From: Rhizobium sp. Q54
GTDB lineage: Bacteria; Pseudomonadota; Alphaproteobacteria; Micropepsales; Micropepsaceae
DNA length: 39,228 nt
Assembly: GCA_945882615.1 (NCBI GenBank)
Contig: CAMCWK010000027.1
Span: 1 to 39,228 of the forward strand
Reading direction: 5' to 3'
Shown here: positions 16,043-22,657 of the stretch, piece by piece
How the letters are laid out: every line of letters starts with the position of its first letter
Numbering within the stretch: position 1 is the first letter of the stretch
The notes under the pieces: model-generated
What the model saw: the letters and a program-made list of their open reading frames with translations, nothing else
Database searches by the model: none
What the model was told of the DNA's origin: nothing
Translations under genes and position numbers: made by a program

Positions 16043-18094
16043 ATGAAACGCCTCTTTCTTCTTCTGGCCCTGTTTTGGGCCGCGCCCGCCTTCGCGCAGG
16101 ACGAGGGCCCCAGGGTCCAGGCCCGTCTGGTGGCGGAGGACAGGGCGGTGGCGCCCGGCGGCAGCATCACCATTGCGCTGGAAGAAATCATCGCGCCCGA
16201 ATGGCATACCTACTGGAAAAATCCGGGCGACGCCGGCGCGCCTACGGTGATCGAATGGACTTTGCCGGCGGGCTGGACGGCTGAGGCGATCCAGTGGCCG
16301 CGCCCCATGCGGGTGCCCGTGGGGCCGCTGATGGATTACGGCTATGAGGGCAAGCTCTGGCTCTTGAGCAAGATCAACGCGCCAGCAGACGCCAAGGTCG
16401 GCGAGACGGTGACGATCAAGGCGGCTGCCAGCTGGCTGGTGTGCAAGAATATCTGCATTCCGGAAGAAAGAACGCTGACCATCAATGTGCCGGTAGGCCC
16501 GGCTACGCCGGACGCGGCGGTGGCAAAGGAATTCGCGGCGGCGCGTGCGCTGCTGCCCGTGGCCTCGCCCTGGAAGATGACTTATTCAATGGGAAGTGCG
16601 GGTGCCCTGGGCCAGACGCTCGATCTCTACGTCGCCGCGCCCGGCCTGGTGGCGGCGCATCCCAAAAGCGTCGATTTCTTTCCCGCCCGCCCCGGCCTGA
16701 TCAAGAATCCCGCGCCACAGCTTGTCGGTTACGCCAAGGATGGCTTGGTGCTGCGCCTGACACCCGGCAACAAGGTTGCAGCGCCACTGGAGGGCCTGCT
16801 GGTCGTGGCGTCGTCATCTGACGACTCCGTGCAGGCGCTGGAAGTGAATGCTTCGCCCGGCGCGGTGCCAGCCGCCGAGTTTCCTGCGGGGGCGACCGAA
16901 GGCGATCTCACGCTTTGGCTTGCAATCCTGTTCGCGCTGCTGGGCGGATTGATCCTCAATGTGATGCCCTGCGTGCTGCCGATCCTGGCGATGAAGGCCC
17001 TGGCGGTGGCGCAGCATGGCACCGAGGGCCGGCGCGAAAGCTTTTCCTATGCCCTGGGTGCGGTCGTTAGCTTTGCGGCGTTGGGCGCTGTGCTGCTGGC
17101 TTTGCGCGCGGGCGGCGAAGCGATCGGCTGGGGCTTTCAGCTGCAATCGCCGATGGTGGTGGCGGGTTTCGCGCTGCTGGTGTTCACGGTGGGGCTCAAT
17201 CTGTCTGGCGTGTTTGAAGTGGGTTCCATCACGGCGGGCGAGGGGCTGACCCGCAAGAGCGGCCCGGTAGGGGCTTTCTTCACCGGCGTGCTGGCGGTGG
17301 CGGTGGCTGCGCCCTGTACCGCGCCATTCATGGCCGCGGCATTGGGCTTTGCGCTGTCGCAGGATGCGTTTGCTGCACTGGCGATATTCGTGGCGCTGGG
17401 CGTCGGCTTTGCGCTGCCCTTCATCCTGCTGGGTGTGTGGCCGCGCGCCTTGTCGTTCCTGCCACGGCCCGGGCCCTGGATGCTACGGCTGAAGCAGTTC
17501 CTGGCTTTCCCCATGTATATGGCGGCCGGCTGGCTTGTCTGGGTGCTGGCGCAGCAGGCCGGCCCGCGCGGTGTCGCCATCATTTCCGCGGCGATGATTT
17601 TCGTGGCGCTGGCCGCCTGGTTGTGGAGCGTGACGCGCGATCTTTCCTCGCGGGGCCGCCGCCTTGGCGCCATTGCCGCGCTGGTGGTGCTGCTGGCCGC
17701 CCTATGGGGATTGAGCCAGCTTCACGGCGCCACGGCGGCTCCGGTGGCCCAGGGCACGCGCGGCGAAGCCTATAGCGCTGCCGGATTGGCGTCCTATCGC
17801 GCTGAGGGGCGTCCGGTTTTCGTGGATGCCACCGCCGCCTGGTGCATCACCTGTCTGGTGAATGAGGAAGCGGTACTGAACAAGCAGGTCGTGCAGGGCG
17901 CTTTTGCGCAGAAGAATGTCGTCTACATGGTGGCCGACTGGACCAACCGCAATCCGGAAATCACCGCTTTGTTGAAAGACAATGGCCGCTCGGGCGTGCC
18001 GCTTTATCTCTATTACGCGCCGGGCGCCGCCAAGCCGCAGATCCTGCCCCAGCTTCTCACCGACGCGATTGTTCTGGCCGCGCTGGAAGGCTAG
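16043..18094 (+). CDS. DsbD/ScsB-type protein-disulfide reductase
   Basis: This 683-residue protein has a signal peptide (MKRLFLLLALFWAAPAFAQ). A periplasmic domain (about 20-280) contains WHTYWKNPGDAG and LVCKNICIPE (Cys about 135 and 139). An eight-helix membrane domain (about 290-580) has the DsbD transmembrane cysteines in MPCVLP (Cys310) and APCTAPF (Cys425). A C-terminal thioredoxin-like domain has WCITC (Cys601/Cys604). The three cysteine pairs form the relay that carries electrons from cytoplasmic thioredoxin to periplasmic proteins. The N-terminal domain is closer to ScsB than to E. coli DsbD, so its targets may differ. The TAG stop is shared with sciP on the other strand through a CTAG tetranucleotide. 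Confidence 0.9.
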   Translation: MKRLFLLLALFWAAPAFAQDEGPRVQARLVAEDRAVAPGGSITIALEEIIAPEWHTYWKNPGDAGAPTVIEWTLPAGWTAEAIQWPRPMRVPVGPLMDYGYEGKLWLLSKINAPADAKVGETVTIKAAASWLVCKNICIPEERTLTINVPVGPATPDAAVAKEFAAARALLPVASPWKMTYSMGSAGALGQTLDLYVAAPGLVAAHPKSVDFFPARPGLIKNPAPQLVGYAKDGLVLRLTPGNKVAAPLEGLLVVASSSDDSVQALEVNASPGAVPAAEFPAGATEGDLTLWLAILFALLGGLILNVMPCVLPILAMKALAVAQHGTEGRRESFSYALGAVVSFAALGAVLLALRAGGEAIGWGFQLQSPMVVAGFALLVFTVGLNLSGVFEVGSITAGEGLTRKSGPVGAFFTGVLAVAVAAPCTAPFMAAALGFALSQDAFAALAIFVALGVGFALPFILLGVWPRALSFLPRPGPWMLRLKQFLAFPMYMAAGWLVWVLAQQAGPRGVAIISAAMIFVALAAWLWSVTRDLSSRGRRLGAIAALVVLLAALWGLSQLHGATAAPVAQGTRGEAYSAAGLASYRAEGRPVFVDATAAWCITCLVNEEAVLNKQVVQGAFAQKNVVYMVADWTNRNPEITALLKDNGRSGVPLYLYYAPGAAKPQILPQLLTDAIVLAALEG

Positions 18095-18372
18095 TGCAGG
18101 GTGCCTTCGCCGCGCAGTGGCTTGGCCGAAGCGCGCAGACCTTCCAGCCCATCATTTTCATAATGCCGTTCCCATTCCAGGAATTCCTCGTTGGAAATGG
18201 AATAGCGGCGGCAGGCTTCCGGCATGGTCAGCAGCCCGCCTTTGACGGCAGCGATGACCTCGGCTTTGCGGCGTGCGACCCAGCGTTTGAGATTGGTGGG
18301 TGGCAGGTTGGCACTTGTCAGGATCGAGCCATCTGGCCCGATCACATGCATGCCCTGTTTGCTCTCTCTCAT
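18091..18372 (-). CDS. sciP: SciP, small CtrA inhibitory protein (DUF1153)
   Basis: This 93-residue protein contains VIGPDGSILT, LPPTNLKRWVARRKAEVIAAV and GGLLTMPEACRRYSISNEEF. It ends in EWERHYENDGLEGLRA. This is the helix-turn-helix DUF1153 family, and the length equals Caulobacter SciP. SciP binds the master regulator CtrA and blocks its recruitment of RNA polymerase during G1, so it shapes the alphaproteobacterial cell cycle. A candidate promoter containing a GANTC site and a TTAACC half-site lies directly upstream. The gene converges on the disulfide reductase gene with a 4-bp overlap. The family match is very clear; the role in this organism is by homology. Confidence 0.92.
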   Translation of the reverse strand: MRESKQGMHVIGPDGSILTSANLPPTNLKRWVARRKAEVIAAVKGGLLTMPEACRRYSISNEEFLEWERHYENDGLEGLRASAKPLRGEGTLH

Positions 18373-18415
18373 ATAAGCGGCTCACTTTCAAAAGTGGCGC
18401 CCCAGCACCGCAAGA

Positions 18416-18445
18416 CTAAAGCGGGTGCGGTTAAGGAGGAGTCAA
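18416..18445 (-). promoter_or_regulatory. Candidate sciP promoter with GANTC and CtrA half-site
   Basis: On the minus strand, TTGACT (18445-18440), an 18-bp spacer, then CTTTAG (18421-18416). The -35 overlaps GACTC (18443-18439), a CcrM/GANTC methylation site. The spacer contains CCTTAACC, a CtrA half-site. The transcript would start about 35 bases before the sciP ATG. The promoter is predicted from matches only. Confidence 0.45.
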
Positions 18446-18494
18446 AAGATACCGGCACTTTGCACGGAACCCGTGGAACTATCTTCGGCAAAAG

Positions 18495-18767
18495 TCAGTA
18501 GGTGCCGGTCTTTTTGGCCTCACCGGTTTTGACCTTCTTTTCCGCTGCCACCACTTCGGGCGCATCTGCGGCAGGAGACTCGCTTTCGCGATCCGCAGGC
18601 GCGCCGATGATATGATTGCCACCGGAGAAGGATGGCGGATCGCTGGCCGGGAAGGAATCTTCCATCTGCGCGTCGATCTTTTCCTCCTTGCTCATAGCCT
18701 GTTTGTCGGTGCTGTGATGCTCCGGCATTTTCTCATGGTCTTTGTTCTTTTCATTCGGATTGCTCAT
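18495..18767 (-). CDS. Small hydrophilic protein with DSFPASDPPS motif
   Basis: This 90-residue, highly charged protein starts MSNPNEKNKDHEK. It contains a conserved-looking core, EEKIDAQMEDSFPASDPPSF, followed by SGGNHIIGAP, and ends in a Lys/Ala/Glu-rich tail. The DSFPASDPPS motif recurs in short proteobacterial proteins of unknown function. No membrane segment or signal peptide is present, and the composition suggests a largely disordered cytoplasmic protein. The frame remains open further upstream, but the ATG at 18767 has an AAGGA ribosome-binding site and begins the hydrophilic sequence. It lies 11 bp after the DUF3096 gene, so the two are probably one transcript. Confidence 0.8.
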   Translation of the reverse strand: MSNPNEKNKDHEKMPEHHSTDKQAMSKEEKIDAQMEDSFPASDPPSFSGGNHIIGAPADRESESPAADAPEVVAAEKKVKTGEAKKTGTY

Positions 18768-18778
18768 GACATTGATCC

Positions 18779-18943
18779 TTACGTAGCCGTGGTGAGGGTG
18801 AAGGCCTGCGGAAAGAGGCCGGAGAGGCCGATAAAAATCAGGTAGATCGCAATCAGGTAATTCAGCAGCCGCGGCAGAATCAGAATCAAGATTCCGAAGA
18901 TCAGCGCGACCAGGGGCTGGATCAGGACAATATTGGCAAACAT
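18779..18943 (-). CDS. DUF3096 small membrane protein
   Basis: This 54-residue protein, MFANIVLIQPLVALIFG then ILILILPRLLNYLIAIYLI and FIGLSGLF, has two hydrophobic helices around a PRLLNYLIA hinge, the hallmark of DUF3096. It should be an inner-membrane miniprotein of unknown function. GGAGGG lies 5 bases before the ATG. It heads a two-gene unit with the DSFPASDPPS protein. Genes of this type are often stress-linked in alphaproteobacteria, but no clear EcfG promoter was found upstream here. Confidence 0.85.
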   Translation of the reverse strand: MFANIVLIQPLVALIFGILILILPRLLNYLIAIYLIFIGLSGLFPQAFTLTTAT

Positions 18944-19055
18944 GCAAACCCTCCGGCCTATAAGTCGTTGGACCAAGGGAACGCGCGAGGGGCCTGGCGG
19001 TGGCAGGAAAAGTTCCGCCCCCTCAAAAATCGTGGGAAAGCCAAGGTTTGCGCCC

Positions 19056-20507
19056 ATGCCTGAGCCTGTGTTAGTGCGCCCCATGCTCTTCGGTTCCCTG
19101 TTCAGACGCGCCCCGGCGCCCGGTGGCAAGGTTCTGGTGGCGTTCGCCAGCCAGACCGGAGCCGCGGAAACCATCGCCTGGCGCACGGCCAACGCCCTGG
19201 CCGGCGCCAGCCTGGTCAAGGTGGCGGCGCTGGGCAGCCTGGACACGGCCGAGATCGCCGAGGCGGGAACGCTGCTGGTTGTCACCAGCACTTATGGCGC
19301 GGGGGAGGCGCCCGATTCGGCCCGCGCCTTCGAGCGCAAGCAGATGGCGCAGCCCGGCGCCTTCAAAGGTCTGCATTATGCCGTGCTGGCGCGCGGCGAC
19401 CGCAAATACGACGCCACCTTCTGCGGCTTCGGCAAAAGTCTCGACCGCTGGCTGGCGGCGAGCAAGGCCCGGCGCCTGTCGGACGTCATCTGCGTCGATG
19501 GCGATGACGATACCGCCGCGATGACCAAATGGTGCGAACTGCTCACCCGGCTGGGGGCCACCACCAGCGTGGAGCAGTTGATGCCGGGCCCGCCGCAGGA
19601 CTGGTTCCTGGCCGAGCGCCGCCTCCTCAATCCCGGCAGCGCCGGCGGGGAGACCTGGCATATCGCGCTGACCCCGCGGGAGCCTGCGCATCTGAACTGG
19701 ACAGCGGGCGACATCGCGGAAATCTGGCCGCGCAACAGCGAGGCGGCGGTGGAGGAATTTCTCGCCACGCACAATCTCAATGGCGAGCTGAGTTTCCGCT
19801 GGCGCGGCTACTGGACCTTCCTGCGCGATATCATCGCCCATAGCCGGCTGCCGCGATCGCACGAGGTCGAGGGTATTGCGCTGGACTGGCTGGTGGAGCG
19901 GCTGGAGGGATTTCCGCCGCGCGAATATTCCATCGCATCGCTGCCGCAAAGCGGGTGCATGGAGCTTTTGGTGCGCAAGGCCGTCCGCGATGACGGCAGC
20001 CTGGGGCTGGGGTCTGGCTGGCTCACGCAGGTTGCGCCGGTCGGCGGGGTGATCAAGCTGCGCCTGCGGCCCAACCCCAATTTTCATCCCCCGCGCGACG
20101 GCGCGCAGATTCTGATCGGCGCGGGGACCGGCATGGCGGGACTGCGCGCCCATCTGCAACACCGCCAGGCCAAAAAGCTGGGCGATGCCTGGCTGTTGTT
20201 CGGCGAGCGCGGCGAGAAAACCGATCTCTATTATTGCGACGACATCAAAGGCTGGCAGGCCGACGGCACGCTGACCAAAACCAACCTTGTTTTCTCGCGG
20301 GATGCCTCGCCCAGGCGCTATGTGCAAAATCTGGTGACCGAGCAGGGGGATGAGGTTCGCCGCTGGATCGAAGGCGGCGCCTCCATCCTGGTATGCGGCG
20401 GGTTGCAGATGGCGGCTGGCGTGCAGGACGCTCTGGTCGCGATCGTGGGGCAGGAAAAGCTCGATCAGATGACGCAGGACGGGTTGTACCGCCGCGACAT
20501 CTACTGA
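19056..20507 (+). CDS. CysJ-like diflavin reductase (flavodoxin + FAD/NADPH domains)
   Basis: This 483-residue protein has an N-terminal flavodoxin domain (VAFASQTGAAE, then STYGAGEAPDSA). An FAD domain follows with REYSIAS, then an NADP-binding domain with IGAGTGMAGLRAHL. The C-terminus ends RRDIY, where the last Tyr stacks on the flavin as in CysJ. It should pass electrons from NADPH through FAD to FMN and on to a partner. It is shorter than E. coli CysJ (599 aa), and no CysI-like hemoprotein or P450 is adjacent, so the acceptor is unknown. Starts at 19056 and 19083 are both possible; neither has a strong ribosome-binding site. It converges on the GntR regulator with a 7-bp overlap. Confidence 0.85.
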   Translation: MPEPVLVRPMLFGSLFRRAPAPGGKVLVAFASQTGAAETIAWRTANALAGASLVKVAALGSLDTAEIAEAGTLLVVTSTYGAGEAPDSARAFERKQMAQPGAFKGLHYAVLARGDRKYDATFCGFGKSLDRWLAASKARRLSDVICVDGDDDTAAMTKWCELLTRLGATTSVEQLMPGPPQDWFLAERRLLNPGSAGGETWHIALTPREPAHLNWTAGDIAEIWPRNSEAAVEEFLATHNLNGELSFRWRGYWTFLRDIIAHSRLPRSHEVEGIALDWLVERLEGFPPREYSIASLPQSGCMELLVRKAVRDDGSLGLGSGWLTQVAPVGGVIKLRLRPNPNFHPPRDGAQILIGAGTGMAGLRAHLQHRQAKKLGDAWLLFGERGEKTDLYYCDDIKGWQADGTLTKTNLVFSRDASPRRYVQNLVTEQGDEVRRWIEGGASILVCGGLQMAAGVQDALVAIVGQEKLDQMTQDGLYRRDIY

Positions 20508-21418
20508 GCCGCGCTGTCTTTTTGTGACTGCGAGGCGCTGGTGGTGAGATGGTGCAGCATCAGCGCCGCCGCCTTATCGGCATAGCCGGCTTCCAGCGCC
20601 GCCAGGATTTCCAGATGGTCGTCGATGGCGCTGTGTACCTGGTCCACTGGATAGTCCCACTGGCCACTGAGAAAATCGCGCAGCTGGTTTTGGTGCTGCA
20701 CCGCCTTGAGCATGGCGCGGTTGCCGCTGCAGCGCGCCAGCTGTTCGTGAAAGTCGGCATTGACGGCGTGAAAATCCGCCCCGTCACCGGTGCGCCAGGG
20801 TTTCTTGCGCAGCTTTTCATGCTGGGCGCGGGCTTTGGCCGACCAGGTCCGGTCCAGCCGGAAGCCCGGCTGCAACAGCATCTGCGGCTCCAGCGCCCGG
20901 CGAAAGGCATAGCTTTCGTGCAGCACCCGTGCCCCGTCGGCGATGAAGGCCCAGCCATTTCCGGGCCGCCGCTCCACCAGCCCCAGTTCGGCCAAGAGGC
21001 GCAGCACCCGCAAAACGCTGGGCAGGCGCGCCTCGAAGCGGCGCACGATTTCCTGCTGGGTGAACTGGTCTGGCAGTTTTCCCTTGGCGCGCGCCTCGGC
21101 CAGCTGCGCGAACAGGGAAACATCCTCTTCGTCCTCGATCGTGCTGTCTTGCGGAACGTCCTGCACCGCCCTGGTCAACACATAGCCCCGGCCTTCGCGC
21201 GGGCTGATCACGCCATCGGCCGCCAGCAAATGCAGTGCGCCGCGAACAGGCGTGCGTGAGACATTGAAAGCGGCGCAAAGATCGAGCTCCACCAGGCGAT
21301 GGCCTGCCGGCGCGTTCTGCGCCTTCAGAGCGCGCAGGATGCGCCGGGCCAGTTCGCTATGAAGGCGGCTGGGCGCTATGGCGGCGGGTTTTGCCATGGC
21401 GGCAGTTTGATCTTTCAC
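20501..21418 (-). CDS. GntR/FadR-family regulator with two winged-helix domains
   Basis: In this 305-residue protein the first winged helix (about 15-85) is a standard GntR DNA reader: AGHRLVELDLCAAFNVSRTP, VRGALHLLAADGV and SPREGRGYVL. A second helix-turn-helix-like stretch (about 100-165) reads FTQQEIVRRFEARLPSVLRV, LRLLAELGLVERR and PGNGWAFI. An all-helical FCD effector domain (about 170-295) has DFHAVNADFHEQL and DDHLEIL, with Asp/His residues typical of metal or carboxylate ligand binding. Ordinary FadR-type proteins are about 230-250 residues with one wHTH. It probably senses an organic acid. Targets are unknown; the diflavin reductase and the gluconate-dehydrogenase-like operon are the nearest candidates. 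Confidence 0.87.
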   Translation of the reverse strand: MKDQTAAMAKPAAIAPSRLHSELARRILRALKAQNAPAGHRLVELDLCAAFNVSRTPVRGALHLLAADGVISPREGRGYVLTRAVQDVPQDSTIEDEEDVSLFAQLAEARAKGKLPDQFTQQEIVRRFEARLPSVLRVLRLLAELGLVERRPGNGWAFIADGARVLHESYAFRRALEPQMLLQPGFRLDRTWSAKARAQHEKLRKKPWRTGDGADFHAVNADFHEQLARCSGNRAMLKAVQHQNQLRDFLSGQWDYPVDQVHSAIDDHLEILAALEAGYADKAAALMLHHLTTSASQSQKDSAAQ

Positions 21419-21452
21419 GGCTGAAAAAACAATCCTGCGATGCCCGCAACGA

Positions 21453-21487
21453 AAGAAGGCCCGGCTTGCGCCGGGCCTTCTTTTTCA
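21453..21487. terminator. Strong bidirectional-looking terminator
   Basis: A perfect 11-bp stem GAAGGCCCGGC (21455-21465) with GCCGGGCCTTC (21470-21480) has a TTGC loop. TTTTTC follows on the plus strand and TTTC on the minus strand. Its most likely task is to end the minus-strand transcript of the Gln-rich gene before the GntR regulator. Confidence 0.85.
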
Positions 21488-21498
21488 ACAGCGTGGGA

Positions 21499-21696
21499 TC
21501 AGCGCTGCGGCTTGTTCTGCTGGGTGCCCTGCTGGCTGCGATTCTGCTGGCCAGTGGAGGAATCCTGGTTGCGGTCCATGTTCTGCTGGTCCTGCTGACG
21601 CTGCTGTTGACCGGACTGCTGGCCCGGCTGCGGCTAGTTCTGGTGCTTCTGCTGTTGGCCGCTTTGCTTGCTCTGGTCGTTCTGATTATTCGCCAT
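21499..21696 (-). pseudogene. Gln-rich small protein interrupted by an in-frame amber codon
   Basis: From the ATG at 21696 the minus strand reads MANNQNDQSKQSGQQQKHQN, then TAG at 21636-21634. The same frame then continues PQPGQQSGQQQRQQDQQNMD and RNQDSSTGQQNRSQQGTQQ to a TGA at 21501-21499. Composition, codon use and the QQ-rich repeat pattern are the same on both sides of the TAG. The likely cause is a single CAG-to-TAG change in a 65-codon gene. AAAGGA lies upstream and a strong terminator downstream, so the transcription unit is whole. Either the gene is decaying, or only a 20-residue peptide is made, or the amber is read through. Confidence 0.6.
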
Positions 21697-21742
21697 CGGT
21701 CATTACGTCCTTTCAATCGGTTATTCCCAGCCGCCTTTTATG

Positions 21743-21767
21743 AACAAAAGGCGAGCGCCATCGTTCC
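21743..21767 (-). promoter_or_regulatory. Candidate EcfG-type general stress promoter
   Basis: On the minus strand, GGAAC (21767-21763), 16 bases, then TGTT (21746-21743). The alphaproteobacterial EcfG consensus is GGAAC-N16/17-CGTT. It would start transcription about 40 bases before the Gln-rich gene. A GCCTTTT/AAAAGGC inverted repeat (21733-21752) overlaps the -10 region. The rest of the gap to 21923 shows no further gene. Confidence 0.4.
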
Positions 21768-21923
21768 GGACGAAACCCGCAGTTCCCGGGGTTTCTTGGT
21801 TCCGTTGCGAACTTTGCGCAAAACGCGCGGCCGTCTGTTTCGCGGCTGCATAATTGCTCCTATGGGAACTTCCGGCCTAGGATCGCTCAACAAGAACAAG
21901 ACTCGCGGGTTGGGGAACCAGCA

Positions 21924-22655
21924 ATGTCAGAACAGCGTGCGTTGAGCCGCCGCCGCTTGCTTGCATCGGTCGCGGCGCTGCCGATCCTGGCAGCCACCGC
22001 CGACGGGCGAAGCATTTCAGGACATCTGCCCTGGTCGCCTTTCGCCGGCGAGCCGCCCAAGCCGGTCAGTCCGCTGGGCTGGTATTTCTTCAATCCCGGC
22101 GAGGTGGCGGCCATCGAAGCCATCGTCAATCGCCTCATTCCCGCCGACGAACTTTCGCCGGGCGGCAAGGATTGCGGCTGTGCCGTCTATATCGACCGGC
22201 AACTGGCCGGGCCGTTCGGACAGGGCGCGCGGCTCTACAACAAGCCGCCGTTCAGCCCCGGCCTGCCGACGCAAGGGTATCAGGGCGATCTTTCGCCCGC
22301 CGGGCGCTATCGGTTGGGGCTGCGGGCGCTGAACGACTACACCCACACAAGCTATAAGCGCGGCTTCGCGCAATTAACGCCCGCGCAGCAGGATACGGTG
22401 CTGGCGGGGATGGATGGCGGCACGGTCGCGCTGACGCTCAAGCCCGGTTTCAGCACCAAGGAATTCTTCGAGATGGTGCTGCAGAACACCATGGAAGGTT
22501 TCTTCGCCGATCCGCTCTATGGCGGCAACCGCAACATGGCATCGTGGAAGATGATCGGCTTTCCCGGCGCGCGCTACGATTATCGCGACCATATCGACAA
22601 GCACAATGTGCGCTATCCGCGCCCGCCGGTGTCGATCTATTCGGCGGAAGGCTGA
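21924..22655 (+). CDS. Gluconate 2-dehydrogenase subunit 3 family protein (Tat-exported small subunit)
   Basis: This 243-residue protein has a twin-arginine signal (LSRRRLLASVAALPILAATA). The body is helical and has family features FFNPGEVAAIEAIVNRLIPA, CGCAVYIDRQLAGP and GFSTKEFFEMVLQNTMEGFF, followed by DPLYGGN. It is the small subunit of the flavoprotein-cytochrome c dehydrogenases (gluconate, 2-ketogluconate, sorbitol and fructose types). It lacks a cofactor, but its Tat signal carries the folded flavoprotein subunit across the membrane. The next gene, 2 bp downstream, encodes that large subunit without any signal peptide. The substrate cannot be fixed from this subunit. Confidence 0.9.
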   Translation: MSEQRALSRRRLLASVAALPILAATADGRSISGHLPWSPFAGEPPKPVSPLGWYFFNPGEVAAIEAIVNRLIPADELSPGGKDCGCAVYIDRQLAGPFGQGARLYNKPPFSPGLPTQGYQGDLSPAGRYRLGLRALNDYTHTSYKRGFAQLTPAQQDTVLAGMDGGTVALTLKPGFSTKEFFEMVLQNTMEGFFADPLYGGNRNMASWKMIGFPGARYDYRDHIDKHNVRYPRPPVSIYSAEG

Positions 22656-22657
22656 CC

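Noticed and set aside
18768..18947. Upstream extension of the DSFPASDPPS protein to 150 residues
   Set aside because: The added part is out of frame with, and overlaps, the DUF3096 gene; the inner ATG has a ribosome-binding site.
18933..19055. Upstream extension of the diflavin reductase
   Set aside because: Basic, unlike the family N-terminus, and would overlap the DUF3096 start on the other strand.
21391..21945. Plus-strand ORF of 184 residues with a Leu/Val-rich stretch resembling a membrane protein
   Set aside because: The Leu run is the complement of CAG repeats in the Gln-rich minus-strand gene; it has no ribosome-binding site, and the strong terminator lies inside it.
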